Assembly: GCA_033782935.1 (NCBI GenBank)
Contig: JAWQEG010000377.1
Coordinates: 124,001 to 188,000, forward strand
Reading direction: 5' to 3'
DNA from: Petrolisthes cinctipes
Lineage: Eukaryota > Arthropoda > Malacostraca > Decapoda > Porcellanidae
DNA length: 64,000 bases
Of this stretch, positions 24,826 to 37,483 are shown in pieces. A program made the translations under genes and the position numbers. How positions within the stretch are numbered: the stretch's first letter is position 1; every line of letters starts with the position of its first letter. The notes beneath the pieces are model-generated. The model was given only the letters and a program-made list of their open reading frames with translations. It was not told the DNA's origin and made no database searches.

Positions 24826-26418
24826 TGCCCAAAAGTCGATATGTGCATGCATCTTCTGTACTCGTTTATATCTCAAATTCAAGCTCAAAACACCCGAAAA
24901 TTCGATATTTTGGGGTCCCAGAAGCGATCTGTACATGCCTACTCAGTGCTAGAATATTTTCAAAATATAGGCTCAAAACATGCTAAAAATCGATATTTTA
25001 GGTGCGTAAAGGCGATATCTCAAATTCAGGCCCAAAACACCCGAAAATTCGATATTTTGGGGTCCTAGAAGCGATCTGTACATGCGTACTCCATGTTAGA
25101 GTATTTTCAAAATACAGGCCCAAAATATGCTCAAAATCGATGTTTTAGGTGCCCAAAAGTCGATATGTGCATGCATGTTCAGTACCCGTTTATATCTCAA
25201 ATTCAGGCTCAAAATACCCGAAAATTCGATATTTTGCGGTCCCAGAAGCGATCTGTACATGCCTACTCCGTGTTACAGGTTTTTCAAAATACAGGCCCAA
25301 AACATGCTGAAAATCGATATTTTAGATGCCCAAAGTCAATATGTGCATGTATCTTCTGTACCCGTTTATATCTCTAATTCAGGCTCAAAACATCCGAAAA
25401 TTCGATATTTTGGGGTCCCAGAAGCGATCTGTACATGCCTACTCAGAGATAGAATGTTTTCAAAATATAGGCTCAAAACATGCTAAAAATCGATCTTTTA
25501 GGTGCCAAAAAGTCGATATCTCAAATTCAGTCCCAAAACACCCGAAAATTCGATATTTAGGGGTCCCAGGAGGGATCTGTACATGCCTACTCCGTGTTAG
25601 AGTATTTTCAAAATACAGCCCAAAAACATACTGAAAATCGATCTTTTAGGTGCGCAAAAGTCGATAAGTGCATGCATCTTCTGTACCCGTTTATATCTCA
25701 AATTCTGGCCCAAAACACCCGAAAAATCGATATTTTGGGGTCCCAGAAGCAATCTGTACATGCCTACTCAGTGCTAGAATGTTTTCAAAATATAGGCTCA
25801 AAACATGCTCAAAATCGATATTTGAGGTTCCCAAAAGTCGATATGTGCATGCATCTTCTGTACTCGTTTATATCTCAAATTCAAACTCAAAACACCCGAA
25901 AATTCAATATTTTGGGGTCCCAGAAGCGATCTGTACATGCCTACTCAGTGCTAGAATATTTTCAAAATATAGGCTCAAAACATTCTAAAAATCGATATTT
26001 TACGTGCGTAAAGGCGATATCTCAAATTCAGGCCCAAAACGCCCGAAAATTCGATATTTTGGGGTCCCAGAAGCGATGTGTACATGCCTACTCCGTGTTA
26101 GAGTATTTTCAAAATACAAGCCCAAAACATGCTCAAAATCGATGTTTTAGGTGCCCAAAAGTCGATATGTGCATGCATCTTCACTACCCGTTTATATCTC
26201 AAATTCAGGCTCAAAACACCCGAAAATTCTATATTTTGGGGTCCCAGAAGCGATCTGTACATGCCTACTCCGTGCTAGAGTATTTTCAAAATACAGGCCC
26301 AAAACATGCTGAAAATCGATATTTTAGATGCCCAAAGTCAATATGTGCATGTATCTTCTGTACCCGTTTATATCTCAAATTCAGGCTCAAAACACTCGAA
26401 AATTCAATATTTTGGGTT
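24826..26418. repeat. Mosaic of older blocks
   Basis: Segments here resemble several distant places: about 25,060-25,330 resembles 8.6-8.87 kb (CATGTTCAGTACC, then AGGTTTTTCAAAATACAGG); 25,320-25,480 repeats 24,650-24,810 (CTCTAATTCAGG, AACATCCG, CAGAGATAGAATG); and 25,580-26,110 resembles 17.37-17.91 kb. There is one additional L monomer at about 26,110-26,280 compared with the 17.9 kb block. No non-satellite DNA was seen. Confidence 0.68.
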
Positions 26419-26496
26419 CCCAAAAGCAATCTGTACATGCCTACTCAATATATCAAATTCAGGCTCAAAACACCCGAAAATTCGATATTTTCCGGT
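26419..26496. repeat. Truncated 78 bp A/B hybrid monomer
   Basis: The landmark TCCC occurs at 26,418 and again at 26,496, a spacing of 78 instead of 147-177. The sequence follows half A as far as GTACATGCCTACTCA and then continues as the end of half B (ATATATCAAATTCAGGCTC). One half-monomer therefore remains, formed by joining half A to half B. This is the only interval this short that I noticed in the window. It fits exchange or deletion between the two diverged halves. Confidence 0.85.
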
Positions 26497-29400
26497 CCCA
26501 GAAGCGATCTGTACATGCCTACTCCGTGTTAGAGTATTTTCAAAATAAATGCACAAAACATGCTGAAAATCGATATTTTAGGTGCCCAAAAGTCGATATG
26601 TGCATGCATTTTCTATACTCGTTTATATCTCAAATTCAGGCTCAAAACACCCAAAAATTCAATATTTTCGGGTCCCAGAAGCAATCTGTTCATGCCTACT
26701 CAGTGCTAGAATATTTTTAAAATATAGGCTAAAAACATGCTAAAAATCGATATTTTAGGTGCCAAAAAGTCGATATCTCAAATTAAGGCCCAAAACACCC
26801 GAAATTTCGATATTTTGGGGTCCCAGAAGCGATCTGTACATGCCTACTCAGTGCTAGAATGTTTTCAAAATATAAGCTCAAAACATGCTCAAAATCGATA
26901 TTTTAGGTGCCCAAAAGTCGATATGTGCATGCATCTTCTGTACCCGTTTATATCTCAAATTGAGGCTCAAAACACCCGAAAATTCAATATTTTGGGGTCC
27001 CAGAAGCGATCTGTACATGCCTACTCAGTGCTAGAATATTTTCAAAATATAGGCTCAAAACATGATAAAAATCTATATTTTAGGTGCGTAAAGGCGATAT
27101 CTCAAATTAAGGCCCAAAATACCCGAAAATTCGATATTTAGGGGTCCCAGAAGCGATCTGTACATGCCTACTCCGTGTTAGAGTATTTTCAAAATACAGG
27201 CCCAAACATTCTCAAAATCGATGTTTTAGGTGCCAAAAAGTCGATATGTGCATGCATCTTCTGTACCCGTTTATATCTCAAATTCAGGCTCAAAACACCC
27301 GAAAATTCAATATTTTGGGGTCCCAGAAGCAATCAGTACATGCCTACTCAGTGCTAGAATATTTTCAAAATATAGGCTAAAAACATGATAAAAATCGATA
27401 TTTTAGGTGCGAAAAAGTCGATATCTCAAATTAAGGCCCAAATCACCCAAAAATTCGATATTTAGGGGTCCCAGAAGCGATCTCTACATGCCTACTCAGT
27501 GCTAGCATATTTTCAAAATATAATCTCAAAACATGCTAAAAATCGATATTTTAGGTGCGTAAAGGCGATATGTCAAATTCAGGCCCAAAACACCCGAAAA
27601 TTCGATATTTTGGGGTTCCAGAAGCGATCTGTACATGCCTACTCCGTGTAAAAGTATTTTCAAAATACAAGCCCAAAACATGCTCAAAATCGATGTTTTA
27701 GGTGCCCAAAAGACGATATGTGCATGCATCTTCAGTACCCGTTTATATCTCAAATTCAGGCTCAAAACACCCGAAAATTCGATATTTTGGGGTCCCAGAA
27801 GCGATCTGTACATGCCTACTCCGTGTTAGAGTATTTTCAAATTACAGGCCCAAAACATGCTCAAAATCGATGTTTTAGGTGCCAAAAAGTCGATATGTGT
27901 ATGCTTCATCAGTACCCGTTTATATCTCAAATTCAGGCTCAAAACACCCTAAAATTCGATATTTTGGGGTCCCAAAATCGATCTGTACATGCCTACTCCG
28001 TGTTAGAGTATTTTCAAAATACATGCCCAAAACATGCTGAAAATCGATATTTTAGATGCCCAAAGTTAATATGTGCATGTATCTTTTGTACCCGTTTATA
28101 TCTCAAATTCAAGCTCAAAACACCCGAAAATTCAATATTTTGGGGTACCAGAAGCAATCTGTACATGCCTACTCAGTGCTAGAATATTTCCAAAATATAG
28201 GCTAAAAACATGATAAAAATCGATATTTTAGGTGCCAAAAAGTCGATATCTCAAATTAAATCCCAAAACACCCGAAAATTCGATATTTAGGGGTCCCAGA
28301 AGCGATCTGTACATGCCTACTCAGTGATATAGTATTTTCAAAATACAGGCCAAAAACATACTGAAAATCGATCTTTTAGGTGCCCAAAAGTCGATATGTG
28401 CATGCATCTTCTGTACCCGTTTATATCTCAAATTCTGGCCCTAAACACCCAAAAATTCGATATTTTTGGGTCCCAGAAGCGATCTGTACATGCCTACTCA
28501 GTGCTAGAATATTTTCAAAATATAGGCTAAAAACATGATAAAAATCGATATTTTAGTTGCCAAAAAGTCGATATCTCAAATTAAGGCCCAAAACACCAGA
28601 AAATTCGATATTTAGGGGTCCCAGAAGCGATCTGTACATGCCTACTCAGTGCTAGAATATTTTCAAAATATTGGCTCAAACATGCTAAAAATCTATATTT
28701 TAGGTGCGTAAAGGCGATATCTCAAATTAAGGCCCAAAACGTCCGAAAATTCGATATTTAAGGGTCCCAAAAGCAATCTGCACATGCCTACTCTGTGCTA
28801 GAATATTTTCAAAATATAGGCTAAAAACATGCTAAAAATCGATATTTTAGGTGCCAAAAAGTCGATATCTCAAATTAAGGGCCAAAACACCCGAAAATTC
28901 GATATTTAGGGGTCCCAGAAGCGATCTGTACATGCCTACTCAGTGCTAGAATATTTTCAAAATATAGGCTCAAACCATGCTATAAATCGATATTTTAGGT
29001 GCGTAAAGGCTATATGTCAAATTCAGGCCCAAAACACCCGAAAATTCGATATTTTGGGGTCCCAGAAGCGATCTGTACATGCCTACTCCGTGTAAAAGTA
29101 TTTTCAAAATACCAGCCCAAAACATGCTCAAAATCGATGTTTTATGTGCCCAAAAGTCGATATGTGCATGCATCTTCAGTACCCGTTTATATCTCAAATT
29201 CAGGCTCAAAACACCCGAAAATTCAATATTTTGGGGTCCCAGAAGCGATCTGTACCTGCCTACTCCGTGTTAGAGTATTTTCAAAATACAGGCCCAAAAC
29301 ATGCTGAAAATCGATATTTTAGATGCCCAAAGTCAATATGTGCATGTATCATCTGTAACCGTTTATATCTCAAATTCAGGCTCAAAACACCCAAAAATTC

Positions 29401-30750
29401 AATATTTTGGGGTCCCAGAAGCAATCCGTACATGCCTACTCAGTGCTAGAATATTTTCAATAAATAGGCTAAAAACATGCTAAAAATCGATATTTTAGGT
29501 GCCAAAAAGTCGATATATCAAATTATGGCCCAAAACACCCGAAAATTCGATATTTAGGGGTCCCAGAAGCGATCTGTACATGCCTACTCCGTGTTAGAGT
29601 ATTTTCAAAATATAGGCTCAAAACATGCTCAAAATCGATATTTTAGGTTCCAAAAGTCGATATGTGCATGCATCTTCTGTACTCGTTTATATCTCAAATT
29701 CAAGCTCAAAACACCCGAAAATTCGATATTTTGGGGTCCCAGAAGCGATCTGTACATGCCTACTCAGTGTTAGAGTATTTTCAAGATACAGGCCCAAATC
29801 ATGCTCAAAATCGATGTTTTAGGTGCCCAAAAGTCGATATGTGCATGAATCTTCAGTACCATTTATATCTCTAATTCAGGCTCAAAACACCCGAGAATTC
29901 GATATTTTGGGGTCCCAGAAGCAATCTGTACATGCCTACTCAGTGCTAGAATATTTTCAAAATATAGGCTAAAAACATGATAAAAATCGATATTTTAGGT
30001 GCCAAAAAGTCGATATCTCAAATTAAGGCCCAAAACACCCGAAAATTCGATATTTATGGGTCCCAGAAGGGATCTGTACATGCCTACTCCGTGTTAGAGT
30101 ATTTTCAAAATACAGCCCAAAAACATACTGAAAATCGATCTTTTAGGTGCCCAAAAGTCGATAAGTGCATGCATCTTCTGTACCCGTTTATATCTCAAAT
30201 TCTGGCCCTAAACACCCGAAAATTCAATATTTTGGGGTCCCTGAAGCGATCTGTACATGCCTACTCCGTGTTAGAGTATTTTCAAAATTCAGGCCCAAAA
30301 CATGCTGAAAATCGATATTTTTGGTGCCCAAAGTCAATATGTGTATGCATCTTCTATACTCGTTTATATCTCAAATTCAGGCTCAAAACACCCGAAAATT
30401 CGATATTTTGGGGTCAAAGAAGCGATCTGTACATGCCTACTCAAAGCTAGAATGTTTTCAAAATATAGGCTCAAAACATGCTCAAAATCGATATTTTAGG
30501 TGCCCAAAAGTCGATATGTGCATGCATCTTCTGTACTCGTTTATATCTCAAATTCAGTCTCAAAACACCCGAAAATTCGATATTTTGGGGTCCCAGAAGC
30601 GATCTGTACATGCCTACTCAGTGCTAGAATATTTTCAAAATATAGGCTCAAAAAATGCTAAAAATCTATATTTTAGGTGCGTAAAGGCGATATCTCAAAT
30701 TAAGGCCCAAAACACCCGAAAATTCGATATTTAATGGTCCCAGAAGCGAT
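26497..30750. repeat. Mosaic related to 18.6-21.7 kb
   Basis: About 27,420-28,080 matches 18,610-19,270 (displaced 8,806). About 28,080-29,500 matches about 20,283-21,700 (displaced 7,796-7,797), including GTGATATAGTATTTTC, GGCTCAAACCATGC and CAATAAATAGGC. About 29,980-30,750 matches about 40,130-40,905 (displaced about 10,153). The block is an earlier relative of both the 19.4-24.8 kb pair and the later 7.9 kb units. Confidence 0.72.
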
Positions 30751-33027
30751 CTGTACATGCCTACTTCGTGTTAGAGTATTTTCAAAATACAGGCCAAAAA
30801 CATACTGAAAATCGGTCTTTTAGGTGCCGAAAAGTCGATATGTGCATGCATCTTCTGTACCCATTTATTTCTCAAATTCTGGCCTTAAACACCCGAAAAT
30901 ACAATATTGTTGGGTCCCAGAAACGATCTGTACTCAGTGCTAGAATGTTTTCAAAATATAGGCTAAAAACATGCTCAAAATCGATATTTTAGTTGCCCAA
31001 ATTTCGATATGTGCATTTATCTTCTGTACCCGTTTATATCTCAAATTCAGGCTCAAAACACCCAAAAATTCAATATTTTGGGGTCCCAGAAGTAATCAGT
31101 ACATGCCTACTCAGTGCTAGAATATTTTCAAAATATAGGCAAAAAACATGATAAAAATCAATATTTTAGGTGCCAAAATGTCGATATCTCAAATTAAGGC
31201 CCAAAACACCCGAAAATTCGATATTTAGGGGTCCCAAAAGCAATCTGTACATGCCTACTCCGTGTTAGAGTATTTTTAAATTTCAGGCCCAAAACATGCT
31301 CAAAATCGATATTTTTGGTGCCCAAAGTCAATATGTGAATGCATCTTCTATACTCGTTTATATCTCAAATTCATGCTCAAAACACCCGAAAATTCGATAT
31401 TTTGAAGTCCCAGAAGCGATCTGTACATGCCTACTCAGTGCTAGAATATTTCCAAAATATAGGCTAAAAACATGATAAAAATCGATATTTTAGGTGCCAA
31501 AAAGTCGATATCTCAAATTAAGGCCCAAAACACCCGAAAATTCGATATTTAGGGGTCCCAGAAGCGATCTGTACATGCCTACTCAGTGATATAGTATTTT
31601 CAAAATACAGGCCAAAAACATACTGAAAATCGATCTTTTAGGTGCCCAAAAGTCGATATGTGCATGCATCTTCTGTACCCGTTTATATCTCAAATTCTGG
31701 CCCTAAACACCCAAAAATTCGATATTTTTGGATCCCTGAAGCGATCTGTACATGCCTACTCAGTGCTAGAATATTTTCAAAATATAGGCTAAAAACATGA
31801 TAAAAATCGATATTTTAGGTGCCAAAAAGTCGATATCTCAAATTAAGGCCCAAAACACCAGAAAATTCGATATTTAGGGGTCCCAGAAGCGATCTGTACA
31901 TGCCTACTCAGTGCTAGAATATTTTCAAAATATTTGCTCAAACATGCTAAAAATCTATATTTTAGGTGCGTAAAGGCGATATCTCAAATTAAGGCCCAAA
32001 ACGCCCAAAAATTCGAAATTTAGGGGTCCCAAAAGCAATCTGTACATGCCTACTCTGTGCTAGAATATTTTCAAAATATAGGCTAAAAACATGCTAAAAA
32101 TCGATATTTTAGGTGCCAAAATGTCGATATCTCAAATTAAGGGCCAAAACACCCGAAAATTCGATATTTAGGGGTCCCAGAAGCGATCTGTACATGCCTA
32201 CTCCGTGTTAGAGTATTTTCAAAATACAGGCCCAAAACATGCTCAAAATCGATGTTTTATGTGCCAAAAAGTCGATATCTGCATGCATCATCAGTACCCG
32301 TTTATATCTCAAATTCAAGCTCAAAACACCCGAAAATTCGATATTTTGGGGTCCCAGAAGCGATCTGTACATGCCTACTCAGTGTTAGAGTATTTTCAAG
32401 ATACAGGCCCAAAACATGCTCAAAATCGATGTTTTAGGTGCCCAAAAGTCGATATGTGCATGAATCTTCAGTACCCGTTTATATCTCTAATTCAGGCTCA
32501 AAACACCCGAGAATTCGATATTTTGGGGTCCCAGAAGCAATCTGTACATGCCTACTCAGTGCTAGAATATTTTCAAAATATAGGCTAAAAACATGATAAA
32601 AATCGATATTTTAGGTGCGTAAAGGCGATATCTCAAATTAAGGCCCAAAACACCCGAAAATTCGATATTTAGGGGTCCCAGAAGCGATCTGTACATGCCT
32701 ACTCCGTGTTAGAGTATTTTCAAAATACTGGCCCAAAACAAGCTTAAAATCGATGTTTTAGGTGCCAAAAAGTCGATATGTGCATGCACTTTCAGTACCC
32801 GTTTATATCTCAAATTCATGCTCAAAACACCCGAAAATTCGATATTTTGGGGTCCGAGAAGCGATCTGTACATGCCTACTTAGTGCTAGAATATTTTCAA
32901 AATATAGGCTCAAAACATGCTAAAAATCGATATTTTAGGTGCGTAAAGGCGATATCTCAAATTAAGGCCCAAAACACCCGAAAATTCGATATTTAGGGGT
33001 CCCAGAAGCGATCTGTACATGCCTACT
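30751..33027. repeat. Block duplicated at 33.0-36.0 kb, split by 679 bp
   Basis: About 30,751-31,443 recurs at about 33,013-33,706 (displaced ~2,262). About 31,443-33,027 recurs at about 34,384-35,968 (displaced 2,941). Both displacements change at the same place, in the CAGTGCTAGAAT word near 31,443, so the second copy holds an extra ~679 bp (about four monomers) at that place, or the first lost it. The extra segment is 33,707-34,384. Shared variants include TTGAAGTCCC, the TTTTTAAATTTCAGG stretch and ATGTGAATGC. Confidence 0.8.
30924..30943. repeat. First 8 bp-deletion monomer (lineage marker)
   Basis: This monomer reads GATCTGTACTCAGTGC where others read GATCTGTACATGCCTACTCAG. The eight bases ATGCCTAC between two TAC words are gone, giving an L monomer of 169 bp. 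The same derived form, always preceded by CCCAGAAACGATC, occurs near 33,191, 41,081, 48,321, 51,791, 56,111, 56,931, 61,251 and 63,751. I saw none to the left of 30.9 kb. Confidence 0.88.
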
Positions 33028-36000
33028 TCGTGTTAGAGTATTTTCAAAATACAGGCCAAAAACATACTGAAAATCGGTCTTTTAGGTGCCGAAAAGTCGA
33101 TATGTGCATGCATCTTCTGTACCCATTTATTTCTCAAATTCTGGCCCTAAACACCCGAAAATACAATATTGTTGGGTCCCAGAAACGATCTGTACTCAGT
33201 GCTAGAATGTTTTCAAAATATAGGCTCAAAACATGCTCAAAATCGATATTTTAGTTGCCCAAATTTCGATATGTGCATTTATCTTCTGTACCCGTTTATA
33301 TCTCAAATTCAGGCTCAAAACACCCAAAAATTCAATATTTTGGGGTCCCAGAAGTAATCAGTACATGCCTACTCAGTGCTAGAATATTTTCAAAATATAG
33401 GCAAAAAACATGATAAAAATCAATATTTTAGGTGCCAAAATGTCGATATCTCAAATTAAGGCCCAAAACACCCGAAAATTCGATATTTAGGGGTCCCAAA
33501 AGCAATCTGTACATGCCTACTCCGTGTTAGAGTATTTTTAAATTTCAGGCCCAAAACATGCTCAAAATCGATATTTTTGGTGCCCAAAGTCAATATGTGA
33601 ATGCATCTTCTATACTCGTTTATATCTCAAATTCATGCTCAAAACACCAGAAAATTCGATATTTTGAAGTCCCAGAAGCGATCTGTACATGCCTACTCAG
33701 TGCTAGAATGTTTTCAAAATATAAGCTCAAAACATGCTCAAAATCGATATTTTAGGTGCCCAAAAGTCGATATGTGCATGCATCTTCTGTGCCCGTTTAT
33801 ATCTCAAATTCAGGCTCAAAACACCCGAAAATTCAAAATTTTGAGGTACCAGAAGAAATTTGTACATGCCTACTCAGTGCTAGAATATTTTCAAAATATA
33901 GGCTAAAAACATGCTAAAAATCGATATTTTACGTGCCAAAAAGTCGATATCTCAAATTCAGTGCCAAAACACCCGAAAATTCGATATTTATGGGTCCCAG
34001 AAGGGATCTGTACATGGCTACTCCGTTTTAGAGTATTTTCAAAATACAGCCCAAAAACATACTGAAAATCGATCTTTTAGGTGCCCAAAAGTCGATATGT
34101 GCATGCATCTTCTGTGCCCGTTTATATCTCAAATTCTGGCGCTAAACACCGAAAAATTCGATATTTTGGGGTCCCAGAAGCGATCTGTACATGCCTACTC
34201 CGTGTTAGAGTATTTTCAAAATTCAGGCCCAAAACATGCTGAAAATCGATATTTTTGGTGCCCAAAAGTCGATATGTGTATGCATCTTCTGTACTCGTTT
34301 ATATCTCAAATTCAGGCTCAAAACACCCGAAAATTCGATATTTTCGGGTCCCAAAAGCGATCTGTACATGCCTACTCAGTGCTAGAATATTTCCAAAATA
34401 TAGGCTAAAAACATGATAAAAATCGATATTTTAGGTGCCAAAAAGTCGATATCTCAAATTAAGGCCCAAAACACCCGAAAATTCGATATTTAGGGGTCCC
34501 AGAAGCGATCTGTACATGCCTACTCAGTGATATAGTATTTTCAAAATACAGGCCAAAAACATACTGAAAATCGATCTTTTAGGTGCCCAAAAGTCGATAT
34601 GTGCATGCATCTTCTGTACCCGTTTATATCTCAAATTCTGGCCCTAAACACCCAAAAATTCGATATTTTTGGATCCCAGAAGCGATCTGTACATGCCTAC
34701 TCAGTGCTAGAATATTTTCAAAATATAGGCTAAAAACATGATAAAAATCGATATTTTAGGTGCCAAAAAGTCGATATCTCAAATTAAGGCCCAAAACACC
34801 AGAAAATTCGATATTTAGGGGTCCCAGAAGCGATCTGTACATGCCTACTCAGTGGTAGAATATTTTCAAAATATTTGCTCAAACATGCTAAAAATCTATA
34901 TTTTAGGTGCGTAAAGGCGATATCTCAAATTAAGGCCCAAAACGCCCGAAAATTCGAAATTTAGGGGTCCCAAAAGCAATCTGTACATGCCTACTCTGTG
35001 CTAGAATATTTTCAAAATATAGGCTAAAAACATGCTAAAAATCGATATTTTAGGTGCCAAAATGTCGATATCTCAAATTAAGGGCCAAAACACCCGAAAA
35101 TTCGATATTTAGGGGTCCCAGAAGCGATCTGTACATGCCTACTCCGTGTTAGAGTATTTTCAAAATACAGGCCCAAAACATGCTCAAAATCGATGTTTTA
35201 TGTGCCAAAAAGTCGATATCTGCATGCATCATCAGTACCCGTTTATATCTCAAATTCAAGCTCAAAACACCCGAAAATTCGATATTTTGGGGTCCCAGAA
35301 GCGATCTGTACATGCCTACTCAGTGTTAGAGTATTTTCAAGATACAGGCCCAAAACATGCTCAAAATCGATGTTTTAGGTGCCCAAAAGTCGATATGTGC
35401 ATGAATCTTCAGTACCCGTTTATATCTCTAATTCAGGCTCAAAACACCCGAGAATTCGATATTTTGGGGTCCCAGAAGCAATCTGTACATGCCTACTCAG
35501 TGCTAGAATATTTTCAAAATATAGGCTAAAAACATGATAAAAATCGATATTTTAGGTGCGTAAAGGCGATATCTCAAATTAAGGCCCAAAACACCCGAAA
35601 ATTCGATATTTAGGGGTCCCAGAAGTTATCTGTACATGCCTACTCCGTGTTAGAGTATTTTCAAAATACAGGCCCAAAACAAGCTTAAAATCGATGTTTT
35701 AGGTGCCAAAAAGTCGATATGTGCATGCACTTTCAGTACCCGTTTATATCTCAAATTCATGCTCAAAACACCCGAAAATTCGATATTTTGGGGTCCGAGA
35801 AGCGATCTGTACATGCCTACTTAGTGCTAGAATATTTTCAAAATATAGGCTCAAAACATGCTAAAAATCGATATTTTAGGTGCGTAAAGGCGATATATCA
35901 AATTAAGGCCCAAAACACCCGAAAATTCGATATTTAGGGGTCCCAGAAGCGATCTGTACATGCCTACTCCGTGTTAGAGTATTTTCAAAATTCATGCCCA

Positions 36001-37468
36001 AAACATGCTGAAAATCGATATTTTTGGTGCCCAAAGTCAATAGGTGTATGCATCTTCTATACTCGTTTATATCTCAAATTCAGGCTCAAAACACCCGAAA
36101 ATTCGATATTTTGGGGTCCCAGAAGCGATCTGTACATGCCTACTCAGTGCTAGAATGTTTTCTAAATATACGCTCAAAACATGCTCAAAATCGAAATTTT
36201 AGGTGCCCAAAAGTCGATATGTGCATGCATCTTCTGTACTTGTTTATATCTCAAATTCAGGCTCAAAACACCCGAAAATTCGATATTTTGAGGTCCCAGA
36301 AGCGATCTGTACATGCATACTCAGTGCTAGAATATTTTCAAAATATAGGCTCAAAACATGTTAAAAATCTATATTTTAGGTGCGTAAAGGCGATATCTCA
36401 AATTATGGCCCAAAACACCCGAAAATTCGATATTTAGGGGTCCCAGAAGCGATCCGTACATGCCTACTCAGTGCTCGAATGTTTTCAAAATATAGGCTCA
36501 AAACATGCTCAAAATCGATATTTTAGGTGCCCAAAAGTCGATATGTGCATGCATCTTCTGTACTCGTTTATATCTCAAATTCAGGCTCAAAACACCCGAA
36601 AATTCGATATTTTGGGGTCCCAGATGCGATCTGTACATGCCTACTCAGTGCAAGAATATTTTCAAAATATTGGCTCAAACATGCTAAAAATCGATATTTT
36701 AGGTGCGTAAAGGCGATATCTCAAATTAAGGCACAAAACACCCGAAAATTCGATATTTAGGGGTCCCAGAAGCAATCTGTACATGCCTACTCAGTGCTAG
36801 AATATTTTCAAAATATAGGCTAAAAACATGCTAAAAATCGATATTTTAGGTGCGTAAAGGCGATATCTCAAATTCAGGCCCAAAACACCCGAAAATTCGA
36901 TATTTTGGGGTCCCAGAAGCGATCTGTACATGCCTACTCCATGTTAGAGTATTTTCAAGATACAGGCCCAAAACATGCTAAAAATCGATATTTTAGGTGC
37001 GTAAAGGCGATATCTCAAATTATGGCCCGAAACACCCGAAAATTCGATATTTAGGGGTCCCAGAAGCGATCTGTACATGCCTACTCCGTGTTAGAGTATT
37101 TTCAAAATACAGGCCCAAAACAAGCTTAAAATCGATGTTTTAGGTGCCAAAAAGTCGATATGTGCATGCACTTTCAGTACCCGTTTATATCTCAAATTCA
37201 GGCTCAAAACACCCGAAAATTCGATATTTTGGGGTCCCAGAAGCGATCTGTACATGCCTACTCAGTGCTAGAATGTTTTCAAAATATAGGATCAAAACAT
37301 GCTCAAAATCGATATTTTAGGTGCCCAAAAGTCGATATGTGCATGCATCTTCAGTACCCGTTTATATCTCAAATTCTGGCCCTAAACACCAGAAAATTCG
37401 ATATTTTGGGGTCCCAGAAGTGATCTGTACATGCCTACTCCGTGTTAGAGTATTTTCAAAATTCAGGC

Positions 37469-37483
37469 AAAAAAAAAAAAAAA
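37469..37483. repeat. Poly-A run replacing part of half A
   Basis: Fifteen A residues follow TTCAGGC, where other monomers read TTCAGGCCCAAAACATGC. The bases up to the TGAAAATCGATG word are replaced with no large length change. The same aberration recurs at 45,712-45,725 with fourteen A residues, so it predates the 7.9-8.2 kb duplication and has since changed by one base or been miscounted. Confidence 0.9.

Noticed and set aside
25594..26532. The longest open frame (312 codons) as a candidate gene.
   Set aside because: It runs through ordinary monomers and the 78 bp truncated one. Cys- and aromatic-rich periodic peptides arise from the repeated DNA words; there is no non-repeat segment.
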